Part shown: positions 29,354-36,443 of the stretch, in pieces | Position numbering within the stretch: position 1 is the first letter of the stretch | How the letters are laid out: each line of letters starts with the position of its first letter | From: Clostridiaceae bacterium OM02-2AC | Lineage (GTDB): Bacteria > Bacillota_I > Bacilli_A > Erysipelotrichales > Erysipelotrichaceae | DNA: 58,217 nt | Direction: 5' to 3' | NCBI GenBank assembly: GCA_003481775.1 | Contig: QULU01000031.1 | Span: 1 to 58,217, forward strand | Position numbers and translations under genes: made by a program | The notes under the pieces: generated by a model | Told to the model about the DNA's origin: nothing | Databases searched by the model: none | Seen by the model: the letters and a program-made list of their open reading frames with translations, nothing else

Positions 29354-30077
29354 GCAATTCACCTCCTTCCTCATGTTCAACACTCTTAAAATTGATATCT
29401 TTTTCAAATCTCTTGATATCGCCGGTTCCTACAATACGCCTGATTGCACATTGTTCAGGGCGGATGAATGTAATAATACCTTTTTTCATGACTGGTGTCC
29501 AAAAAGTCGCAATCAGTTTGCCTTTTTCTTCTTCATGCAACCATTCGTCTGGGTAGATGAATCCATGAACCATAGTACTGAAAGGCACTATGGTATGGTC
29601 ATCATAAAAACCTTTTCCTTCACCAAATTCACATGGTTCTACATACGCCTGACATTCACGCGTACCAAGAAATACATCCCTTCGTCCACCACGATTAACC
29701 ATGCGCTTTGCGATTAACCAATGTTTATTCTCATTACGATCTTTTTCTAATTCTTCATGGTGTAGATTCCATTCAAAGTGTGCTTTTACCTGATATTCAA
29801 CATCTGTTAAATAGGTGTAGTAGGAGAGAGTATTACCTCCGTGGTAATTGATTGGTCGAATACCTTGTGTTGTGAATTGAATCTCATTCATAATGCGAAC
29901 TTCATCAATAAACCAGCTGATTGTCGGCTTAAAGTAAATACTTTTAACAACTCCCTTTAAAGCTTCATATGTTGGAATTTGATAAGAAAACTTCTCGCCA
30001 GATACACGATTGAGAGGATCTGAAAAAAGAGCATATTTACTTTTTACGCAAAATGTGATTTCGTTTTTCTTTTTCAT
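29337..30077 (-). CDS. cas5: Cas5c, Cascade subunit and pre-crRNA endonuclease
   Basis: A 246-residue Cas5c (Cas5d). Type I-C lacks Cas6, and this subunit cuts pre-crRNA at the base of the repeat stem, leaving an 11-base 5' handle. Signatures: ITFCVKSKYALFSDPLNRVSG cut short, PTYEALKGVVKSIYFKPT, and NRGGRRDVFLGTRECQAYV near the C-terminal half. AAGAAGGTGAAAAA precedes the ATG. It is the first gene of the tightly overlapping cas5-8c-7-4-1-2 block; upstream is a 760-base gap to cas3 with unusual content. Confidence 0.97.
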   Translation of the reverse strand: MKKKNEITFCVKSKYALFSDPLNRVSGEKFSYQIPTYEALKGVVKSIYFKPTISWFIDEVRIMNEIQFTTQGIRPINYHGGNTLSYYTYLTDVEYQVKAHFEWNLHHEELEKDRNENKHWLIAKRMVNRGGRRDVFLGTRECQAYVEPCEFGEGKGFYDDHTIVPFSTMVHGFIYPDEWLHEEEKGKLIATFWTPVMKKGIITFIRPEQCAIRRIVGTGDIKRFEKDINFKSVEHEEGGELHELGE

Positions 30078-30110
30078 TTTTTCACCTTCTTTCTAATAAA
30101 TTTATTTTAT

Positions 30111-30147
30111 AATACAATATGATGTTTTAAATACGTCATATTGTATT
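30111..30147. promoter_or_regulatory. 14-base inverted repeat in front of cas5
   Basis: AATACAATATGATG (30111-30124) and CGTCATATTGTATT (30134-30147) pair over 14 positions with one G-T. On the minus strand it is followed at once by TATAAAAT, a possible -10 for cas5, rather than by a T-run. So it is more like an operator or mRNA hairpin than a terminator. It overlaps the last codons of the 52-residue reading frame. Confidence 0.5.
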
Positions 30148-30294
30148 TAAAATCGAAATTGATTTGAAGAGTGCGTAGATGAGTGCGATGACTAAGCAAT
30201 ATATAATTCTTAAGGTTATATTCATAAAACCTTTATGCAGCAGCACATAGCCATCATCTTTTTCTTCATCTCTTCTTTCAGTAAGCTTTTCCAT
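30136..30294 (-). CDS. small 52-residue single-span membrane peptide between cas3 and cas5
   Basis: Not recognised. The peptide has a charged N-terminus (MEKLTERRDEEKDDGY), then one hydrophobic helix (ITLRIIYCLVIALIYALF) and a short polar tail, the build of small membrane toxins or regulators. AGGAGG is upstream but 15 bases from the ATG, longer than normal, so translation is uncertain; a 28-codon frame from a GTG nearer that box also exists. It is the first frame behind the minus-strand promoter at 30458-30486, which the crRNA-like RNA appears to target. It could be the toxin of a CreTA-like guard or a leader peptide. Confidence 0.42.
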   Translation of the reverse strand: MEKLTERRDEEKDDGYVLLHKGFMNITLRIIYCLVIALIYALFKSISILNTI

Positions 30295-30438
30295 GAATTA
30301 AAGTTCACACCTCCTAACATGTGATAATAAGCAGAATTGAATAATGTGGCCATGTAAGCCCTATCATCAATTACAAGGTAAGCCTATCATATAATTTTTG
30401 TTTTTACAAGCTTTATTTAAAAAATAAATTAAAAGGTG

Positions 30439-30473
30439 ACCCAAAACAATATTTTCAATTATACACAAACGAA
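30439..30473 (-). promoter_or_regulatory. partial protospacer with TTC PAM over the cas5-side promoter
   Basis: On the minus strand, TTC (30473-30471) is followed by GTTTGTGTATA (30470-30460), identical to the first 11 bases of the pseudo-spacer at 30785. In the full 31-base ungapped comparison 23 positions match, with a second matching block AAATAT. Of the eight mismatches, those at 12, 24 and 30 fall on the every-sixth positions that type I effectors ignore. The site includes the TATAAT of the promoter. Confidence 0.75.
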
Positions 30474-30486
30474 GTTAAAAAATGAA
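30458..30486 (-). promoter_or_regulatory. putative promoter reading toward the 52-residue frame and cas5
   Basis: TTCATT (30486-30481), 17 bases, TATAAT (30463-30458). The -10 is perfect, the -35 weak. An alternative -35 TTAACT lies closer. Transcription would start near 30451, 157 bases before the small frame and about 375 before cas5. Confidence 0.6.
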
Positions 30487-30491
30487 TTTAT

Positions 30492-30508
30492 AATAGAGTA
30501 AAAAAGTT
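30492..30508 (-). promoter_or_regulatory. shared upstream element, copy 1
   Basis: On the minus strand this reads AACTTTTTTACTCTATT, 5 bases before the -35 of the cas5-side promoter. The same 17 bases, in the same orientation to its promoter, precede the divergent promoter at 30724. The match extends outward with CCATAA. Confidence 0.6.
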
Positions 30509-30690
30509 TATGGAATTTTCTATATTAAGTTGAAATATATAACAGAAACTTGAAAATTAGTATAATCAAGATACAATTAAATAAACGAAGATTATTTAAT
30601 GTTGGTAATACGAATGTACTTCTATACCCTTATTTAATGCACTCTTATTGAATCTGTGTTTAAGATATATGTGAATGATTTTAATCCCAT

Positions 30691-30707
30691 AACTTTTTTA
30701 CTCTATT
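30691..30707 (+). promoter_or_regulatory. shared upstream element, copy 2
   Basis: AACTTTTTTACTCTATT, 16 bases before the -35 of the crRNA-like RNA promoter; identical to the element at 30492-30508 on the other strand. Confidence 0.6.
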
Positions 30708-30723
30708 CGAACTTATTTCTATT

Positions 30724-30752
30724 TTGACTTAGTCTTGAATTTACCTTATAAT
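30724..30752 (+). promoter_or_regulatory. promoter of the crRNA-like RNA
   Basis: TTGACT, 17 bases, TATAAT. The strongest promoter in the gap, pointing toward the end of cas3, where no gene on this strand exists until 33343. Confidence 0.85.
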
Positions 30753-30758
30753 ATGGTA

Positions 30759-30836
30759 GTCAGTTAAGGACTGTGGATCTAAATGTTTGTGTATATTGGT
30801 AAATATATGTTTTAGGAAAGGCTAAATGCCTTTTTC
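30759..30836 (+). ncRNA. crRNA-like guide RNA with degenerate repeat (CreA/CreR-type candidate)
   Basis: The predicted transcript of about 78 bases begins with a small stem-loop (CAGT-TAAGG-ACTG or AGTC/GACT), then TGGATCTAAAT (30774-30784), which matches the 11-base Cas5c handle CGTATCTAAAT in 9 positions, with the last 8 identical. A 32-base pseudo-spacer follows (30785-30816), close to the array's 33-36, and then the hairpin AAAGGC/GCCTTT with a T-run, which would replace the 3' repeat stem. Its first 11 bases match a TTC-flanked site in the promoter facing cas5. Known CreA and CreR RNAs have this plan and lead Cascade to repress a promoter without cleavage. The RNA itself is not experimentally known here. 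Confidence 0.8.
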
Positions 30837-30839
30837 TTT
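30817..30839 (+). terminator. terminator of the crRNA-like RNA
   Basis: AAAGGC (30817-30822), loop TAAAT, GCCTTT (30828-30833), then TTCTTTT. It touches the cas3 stop codon on the other strand. Confidence 0.82.
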
Positions 30840-33206
30840 TTACACAAACATATCCTCCAACTCCTTCCTAACCTCCAACCCTGTATCCTTCTTATAAAAT
30901 CCATTCCTCAAAACCAGCATGCCGTTAAACTCAAGCTGATAAATCATATCTTCCTTCTCCAGTTCCTTATACTTGTGTTCATAAACATTTACCATAAAGC
31001 GCTGTGTCTTATCAAGTAGTGCATACTTTTCTGCATTGCTAATGGAACTATTCAGCTGATCAATTAGTTTCTTGCCATCTCCGTATGGTACCAAAACACC
31101 AATACTCTGAGAATCAATCATTTCAAATGCCATTCCCGCACTCTTTAATGCGTGACCCAGACAAGGATGAGAGAGATTGTCAGAATCTTTTATATTTCTT
31201 GCTCGCGATAATAGCTCAAATAAGGAAACTTTACGATTATCAATCTTTGTTGAATATTCTGTATCCTGTCTGCGATTAAATAAATAAGAATCATAATACT
31301 GTCGTATAAAGGATAGCGTTAAAAGCTCATCTACACGATTTCCTTCCTTTGAAGCATGTAGCTGTGACAGGAGGATATTTGTCTCATCCTGTCCTTTTTT
31401 TACATCCTTAAGTTTTTCGATATGCTCTTCATTGGAATTGATGAGATAGACAGTCCCTAACTCTGGATTTTTACCGTTTCTATTGCATCTGCCGGCAGCT
31501 TGAAGAATACTATCAAGTCCGCATAGGGAACGTATGACAACATCACAATCTATATCGACTCCTGCTTCGATCAGATTAGTCGCTATACACAACACAGTAT
31601 CTTTTTGTTCCATATGCTCTTTTAAATCCTCCAATGTACGATGGCGATGCTCCGGACACATGCTCGTGGATAAATGATATAGATAAAGCCTGTCTATCTC
31701 ATGATGCTGCTCACAGGCGCGATATAAGTTTCGTGCATCTGCTTTTGTATTGACAATCACCAGCATACTGGTGCCCGGCTCCAGCTTTTGATATATAAAA
31801 TTCGATAAATCAGCAATTGAATAGCCGCCCCTGCGACAGGCATCTTCTATATGGACACGCTTAAATTGTTCCTGCATTTCCTTTGTCTGTTTTACAATTT
31901 CAGATTCTGAAGCCAACTTGATAGGATAGGTGGTAGTTTCCAATAATGGCTGTGTTGCCGTACATAATACCACCGTAGTATTACAATTATAAGCAAGAAA
32001 GTTCATCATTTCATTAAACATCGATATTGTTTGAACTGGTATTTTCTGAGCTTCATCTATAATGAGTACAGAGTCGGCTAACTGATGAAACCTGCGTACA
32101 TCCGTTGTTCGATCTTTAAACATCACATCGAACAGACGAACTGCTGTCGTCAAAATTACGGGCTTATTCCAGGAGGAACTGTAGTAATCATAATCTGTAT
32201 ATTGAGATGGGATAATATTGGAATGATGCTCCAAAACAAAATCTTCATTGAAAAATTGCTTCATCACTTCCGCATTTTGTTCCAATATGGTCTTAAAGGG
32301 TGCAACATAAATGATATGCTTCTTATGGTATTTTTTCGCATGATGTAGAGCATAACGAAGTGATGCTAGTGTTTTACCTGAGCCAGTTGGACAGGACAAA
32401 CGATAAATACCAGGAGAATGGCTGCTAAATGCTTTACACTGATTAGAGATACTAGTGCGTAATTCATTGATTGTACTGATAGAGGAATTTGCAGTTATCT
32501 CAGCTAAATGACTCTCAAGCTTATCTGTTGCTGCTTGCCATATAGTATCTTCTGTATAAACGATTGTTTGTGTGTGTTCCATGAAATTGCGAGTATCTTC
32601 ACGATCTCCATGAATTAGTAAAGACATAAGAAGTCGTTGTAAAGCTCCAATATAAAAATAATAATCCTTCGCATCTTGAGCCGTTTTTTGCTTCATGAAA
32701 TTTGCAAGATAGATCGAAAGTTCCTTATGCGCTGCACGGAAAAGATATTCCAATTCCTCTGTGGAAATAAAGTCATTCATAAAGGCGGTAATGTGTTCCA
32801 TATCCAATGCTTTTTCCGGATAACACCGGCTGCGCAAGGCATTATCACCATGCACATTTATGAAATCACATAACCCATGATGAGAAACAATTGCATTTGC
32901 TAACATGAGTTTTACCAGACACTCACTCATATCACTGTAAGATCTGCACACCTCAAGCAGAATCTGCGCGCCGGCTGAAGAATGATTCACCTTAGGAAGG
33001 AATATATTTTCCAATGCTGCTTTGGTTATGTATTTCTGAAATTCCTTGGAAGCCTTCCCGCAGTCATGCAAAAAAGCAGCCAGCTTCATGCAATTTGTAA
33101 GACCTCTTGCTGCTGCGTATTCTTCAATCGCCGCAAAGGTATTGATACTATGCTCCTGTAATGACTGCATTTCCTGATTGCTATTTATATGTGCCAATAT
33201 GTTCAT
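30840..33206 (-). CDS. cas3: Cas3 nuclease-helicase (type I-C)
   Basis: A 788-residue Cas3 with an N-terminal HD nuclease (KLAAFLHDCGKASKEF, about residue 45) and a superfamily 2 helicase: Walker A in CPTGSGKTLASLRYAL (about 275), the DEAH-box variant LIIDEAQKIP, TATQP, and the C-terminal motif QAAGRCNRNGK. It is recruited by Cascade and degrades target DNA. The start at 33206 is fixed by the promoter TTGACA-17-TATGAT at 33256-33228, whose transcript begins only about 15 bases earlier. It is transcribed apart from the rest of the cas genes, with the 760-base gap after it. Confidence 0.97.
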   Translation of the reverse strand: MNILAHINSNQEMQSLQEHSINTFAAIEEYAAARGLTNCMKLAAFLHDCGKASKEFQKYITKAALENIFLPKVNHSSAGAQILLEVCRSYSDMSECLVKLMLANAIVSHHGLCDFINVHGDNALRSRCYPEKALDMEHITAFMNDFISTEELEYLFRAAHKELSIYLANFMKQKTAQDAKDYYFYIGALQRLLMSLLIHGDREDTRNFMEHTQTIVYTEDTIWQAATDKLESHLAEITANSSISTINELRTSISNQCKAFSSHSPGIYRLSCPTGSGKTLASLRYALHHAKKYHKKHIIYVAPFKTILEQNAEVMKQFFNEDFVLEHHSNIIPSQYTDYDYYSSSWNKPVILTTAVRLFDVMFKDRTTDVRRFHQLADSVLIIDEAQKIPVQTISMFNEMMNFLAYNCNTTVVLCTATQPLLETTTYPIKLASESEIVKQTKEMQEQFKRVHIEDACRRGGYSIADLSNFIYQKLEPGTSMLVIVNTKADARNLYRACEQHHEIDRLYLYHLSTSMCPEHRHRTLEDLKEHMEQKDTVLCIATNLIEAGVDIDCDVVIRSLCGLDSILQAAGRCNRNGKNPELGTVYLINSNEEHIEKLKDVKKGQDETNILLSQLHASKEGNRVDELLTLSFIRQYYDSYLFNRRQDTEYSTKIDNRKVSLFELLSRARNIKDSDNLSHPCLGHALKSAGMAFEMIDSQSIGVLVPYGDGKKLIDQLNSSISNAEKYALLDKTQRFMVNVYEHKYKELEKEDMIYQLEFNGMLVLRNGFYKKDTGLEVRKELEDMFV

Positions 33207-33227
33207 ACTCCCACCCCTGTCTATGTA

Positions 33228-33256
33228 ATCATAGCGCTTACATGAAGGCATGTCAA
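33228..33256 (-). promoter_or_regulatory. cas3 promoter
   Basis: TTGACA (33256-33251), 17 bases, TATGAT (33233-33228). Near consensus. It shows cas3 has its own promoter, and rules out starts upstream of about 33221. Confidence 0.8.
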
Positions 33257-33342
33257 TGTCAATGTTTCTTTGAATAAATGGATATTTAAGGTATAATGTA
33301 AGAGAATGTTAAAATAGCCTGTAATTTTGGAGGTAATTACAT

Positions 33343-35223
33343 ATGTTAATATACGAAGGGACAAAATATGATTTCAGAATGGACATGGACCTTGATAAAA
33401 TACCTCATCTCTTAGAGGAAAAGCTTTATGAGCATATGCATATCCATACGAGTAAAAAAGAAGTAACCTCGTGGAAAAATTCACTTCAATATATGTATAA
33501 GGTATTAAATGATCCGAATATACCCGATACCTGCGGTGTAGCTATTGAATACAATATTCCCAAAACGAACAAGCGTGTGGATTTTATTATGTCCGGATAT
33601 AATCATGATGGGAAAGCAAGTGCTATTATCATCGAGCTAAAGCAGTGGGAGCGTGTGGAAACGGTATTCGACCGCGAGGATTTGATAAATACCGAGGTGA
33701 TGACAGCACTGGGAAAAGGAGTGCATCGCGTTGTACATCCCTGTTATCAGGCCTGGTCTTATGTACAGCATATGAATGATTATATTGAAGAAGTAGGAAA
33801 AAAAGACATACAGCTGTACCCCTGTGCATATCTGCATAATTATGACTTAAGGAAAGAGCAAAATATCATAAATCCAATTTATAATGCATGTATTGAAAAA
33901 TCACCATTATTCACACAGGGAGAGATTCCAAGACTGCGGGAGTTTATCAAAAAGCATTTGAAACAAGGGGATCATAAGGAAGTGCTGTTTCTTATAGAGA
34001 ATGGCAGAATTCGGCCTTCTAAAAGTCTTCAGGACTGCATTTCTTCAATGCTGGATGGAAATCAGGAATTTACAATGCTGGATACACAGAAAGTGGTCTT
34101 TGAAGAAATCCTTTATATGGCCAAATTGTGTCAAAAGGATAAAAGGAAACGGGTAATGATTGCAAAAGGCGGCTCAGGAACAGGGAAGTCTGTGATTGCT
34201 GTAAATGCGATGGTGAATCTGTTGAAGGAAGACATGTTTGGACAATATATAACAAAGAATGCGGCTCCGCGCAATGTTTATATGGACAGACTTGCTGGTA
34301 AAATGAAGAAAAACAAAATCAAATCGCTGTTCGCTGCCCCGGATAAATTTTATCAGCAGCAGCCGGATGATTATGATTTTTTGATTGTGGATGAAGCGCA
34401 CAGATTAAGAGAAAAATCAGGTATGTTTCAAAAAGGTGAAAACCAGATACAGGAGCTGATAAGATCATCGCTCTTTACTGTTTTCTTTATCGATCCCTAT
34501 CAGCGTGTTCATTTTCGTGATTTTGGAAGTATCTCCGAGTTTCAAAAACAGGCACAGCTACAAAATGCGGAGGTGATACAATATGAATTGCATTCACAAT
34601 TTCGCTGTAACGGATCGGATGGATACCTTGCTTGGGTAAGAAATATGCTGCAGCTGGAAGAAACAGCAAATTTCAATTTCAAGGATATCAACTTTGATTT
34701 TCGTGTCATTGATGATCCAAATGAATTAAGAGCTATGATTTGTGAAAAAAACGATGGATCAGGGAAAGCCAGAATATTGGCGGGATATTGCTGGGAATGG
34801 GAAAAAGCCGGTAGAAATGATCCGAATCACAATGATATTGAGATTGGTGATTTTAAAATGAGCTGGAATCTGGATGCTAGTGATCCATATGCAATCAGTG
34901 AAGGGTCCATTCATCAAGTAGGGTGCATTCATACAACACAGGGGCTTGAATTTGATTATGTAGGAGTTATCATAGGAGAAGATCTCCGTTATGAAAACAA
35001 TGAGCTTGTGACTGACTATAAGCAGAGAGCGAAAACGGATTCTTCTGTAAAGGGACTGAAAAAGCTGTATCGTGAGAATCCGGAGAAGGCAAAACATATG
35101 GAGCGACAGATTATACTGAATACGTATTACACGTTAATGACTAGAGGAATGAAGGGGTGCTATATCTATTGCTGTGATTCAAATCTGCAAAAGTACATCA
35201 AAATGTCAATAGCTGATGCATAG
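33343..35223 (+). CDS. DUF2075-type helicase with N-terminal restriction-like nuclease domain
   Basis: A 626-residue protein. Residues about 60-130 resemble a PD-(D/E)XK nuclease: RVDFIMSGY...IIIELKQWERV. From about 255 there is a DUF2075/Schlafen-type P-loop ATPase: AKGGSGTGKSVIAVNAM (Walker A), DFLIVDEAHRLR (Walker B), SQFRCNGSDGYLAWV and a C-terminal CIHTTQGLEFDYVGVI helicase motif. GGAGG precedes the ATG, and TATAAT lies at 33292. It is divergent from cas3 with about 135 bases between the starts. Proteins of this kind occur in defence islands, but a specific role is not established. Confidence 0.8.
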   Translation: MLIYEGTKYDFRMDMDLDKIPHLLEEKLYEHMHIHTSKKEVTSWKNSLQYMYKVLNDPNIPDTCGVAIEYNIPKTNKRVDFIMSGYNHDGKASAIIIELKQWERVETVFDREDLINTEVMTALGKGVHRVVHPCYQAWSYVQHMNDYIEEVGKKDIQLYPCAYLHNYDLRKEQNIINPIYNACIEKSPLFTQGEIPRLREFIKKHLKQGDHKEVLFLIENGRIRPSKSLQDCISSMLDGNQEFTMLDTQKVVFEEILYMAKLCQKDKRKRVMIAKGGSGTGKSVIAVNAMVNLLKEDMFGQYITKNAAPRNVYMDRLAGKMKKNKIKSLFAAPDKFYQQQPDDYDFLIVDEAHRLREKSGMFQKGENQIQELIRSSLFTVFFIDPYQRVHFRDFGSISEFQKQAQLQNAEVIQYELHSQFRCNGSDGYLAWVRNMLQLEETANFNFKDINFDFRVIDDPNELRAMICEKNDGSGKARILAGYCWEWEKAGRNDPNHNDIEIGDFKMSWNLDASDPYAISEGSIHQVGCIHTTQGLEFDYVGVIIGEDLRYENNELVTDYKQRAKTDSSVKGLKKLYRENPEKAKHMERQIILNTYYTLMTRGMKGCYIYCCDSNLQKYIKMSIADA

Positions 35224-35227
35224 TAAA

Positions 35228-35259
35228 AAAGGGTGAAGCAATTTCAAGCATCACCCTTT
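35228..35259. terminator. bidirectional terminator
   Basis: AAAGGGTGA/TCACCCTTT, 9-base stem, between two convergent genes; A-run on one side and T/C-rich on the other. Confidence 0.7.
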
Positions 35260-35260
35260 C

Positions 35261-36277
35261 TCATACTTTATAATGGTTCCTATTGGCCTGATTCTTTTTC
35301 AGTTCTGTTACCGTTTCCTTCAAGCTATACCTGCAATGACCATCTCTGCCGACTACCGTTTCTGCAGCGTCCAGAGAGCTTTGTATCGCTTCCTCGCAGG
35401 CTTCGATGGCAGCACGGAAAACCTTGTCAATCTGCTGCTCATGAAGAATAGTTTGCGATATAAATGAGTCAGCAGATGCATGAGGAATTTTATTTGCTGT
35501 GGAAAAGGCAATCGCAATATCGCCACTGCCATTTCCCAGATAGGAGCCAAGGTGCGCGAGTGCCACCGGCATACGTTTGCATACGCGTTTCAACTGTCTG
35601 TCGGACATTGGTATATCTGTTGCCAGAATTATTATGATACTGCCCTGCTCCACCTGTTCCTTCGCAGTATCACAAAAGGATACATCTTTCATGATATAAT
35701 CATTCTTTAATCCGAAATTGGACAAGACAAGAAGCCCCACCGTATATTCTTCTCCATTTAGTTCCAGCACTCTTGACGCGGAACCGATACCGCCCTTCAT
35801 TTCAAAGCAACTCATACCGCGGCCTGCTCCCACAGCACCCAGTGCAAAATCCTTTCTCGCATCTGCAATCGCCTCATATACATTTGACTCCTGAATGCTA
35901 CATGCCCGTATATCATTCAGATACCCGTCATTGCATTCCCCAATCACTACATTCACAGTGCCGCTCGTCGTACCGATTTCCGGATGATCCTGCAGCATAT
36001 AGCGCACCAATGCCTGCTGAACAGTCCCCACACTCAGCGTATTTGTCAATGCGATCGGACTTTCCAATACACCAAGCTCCTCCAGCTGTATCAACCCGCT
36101 GGTCTTTCCAAATCCATTGATCACGTGGCATGAAGCTGTCAGCTTCTCACGAAAAATATCACCCTTTGTCGGTAGGATCACCGTAACACCGGTCTGCACG
36201 TTACCAGCTGCTATTGTTGTATGTCCGACACGGACTCCTTTTACATCCGTTATTTTATTTCTATTACCCTTTTTCAT
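35261..36277 (-). CDS. P1-family (DmpA-like) aminopeptidase
   Basis: A 338-residue peptidase of family S58/P1. ITDVKGVRVGHTTI at the N-terminus, TTSGTVNVVIGECNDGYLND, GAVGAGRGMSCFEMKGGIGS and the nucleophile region GNGSGDIAIAFST (Ser after the G-N-G, site of self-cleavage into two chains in DmpA) are all present. These enzymes release N-terminal residues, including D-amino acids or beta-amino acids, from short peptides. AGGTGATGA lies 3 bases before the ATG. It begins the core-like part of the window to the right of the defence island. Confidence 0.88.
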   Translation of the reverse strand: MKKGNRNKITDVKGVRVGHTTIAAGNVQTGVTVILPTKGDIFREKLTASCHVINGFGKTSGLIQLEELGVLESPIALTNTLSVGTVQQALVRYMLQDHPEIGTTSGTVNVVIGECNDGYLNDIRACSIQESNVYEAIADARKDFALGAVGAGRGMSCFEMKGGIGSASRVLELNGEEYTVGLLVLSNFGLKNDYIMKDVSFCDTAKEQVEQGSIIIILATDIPMSDRQLKRVCKRMPVALAHLGSYLGNGSGDIAIAFSTANKIPHASADSFISQTILHEQQIDKVFRAAIEACEEAIQSSLDAAETVVGRDGHCRYSLKETVTELKKNQANRNHYKV

Positions 36278-36443
36278 TTCATCACCTCGCAGTATAAGGA
36301 TATCACATGCAGCATTCTGTTTAACATCTTATTTATAAAAAGAATGATACATACTGTCTTTTGATATCTTCATCCCTTCCATATCTATAGGCGAAGGGTA
36401 GAAAATATGCTATGATATAACAATACAGAAAGGGGAGATACCG

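Noticed and set aside
30596..30634. A 12-codon frame starting ATG-TTG-GTA between the divergent promoters
   Set aside because: No ribosome-binding site and no clear promoter in the right place; too short to support.
30492..30707. A MITE bounded by 17-base terminal inverted repeats in the cas3-cas5 gap
   Set aside because: The repeats sit at matching places ahead of two divergent promoters, no target-site duplication is visible, and the match runs on into promoter-like sequence, which fits duplicated promoter elements better.
33207..33251. Longer cas3 start upstream of 33206
   Set aside because: It would begin upstream of the predicted transcription start of the TTGACA-17-TATGAT promoter.
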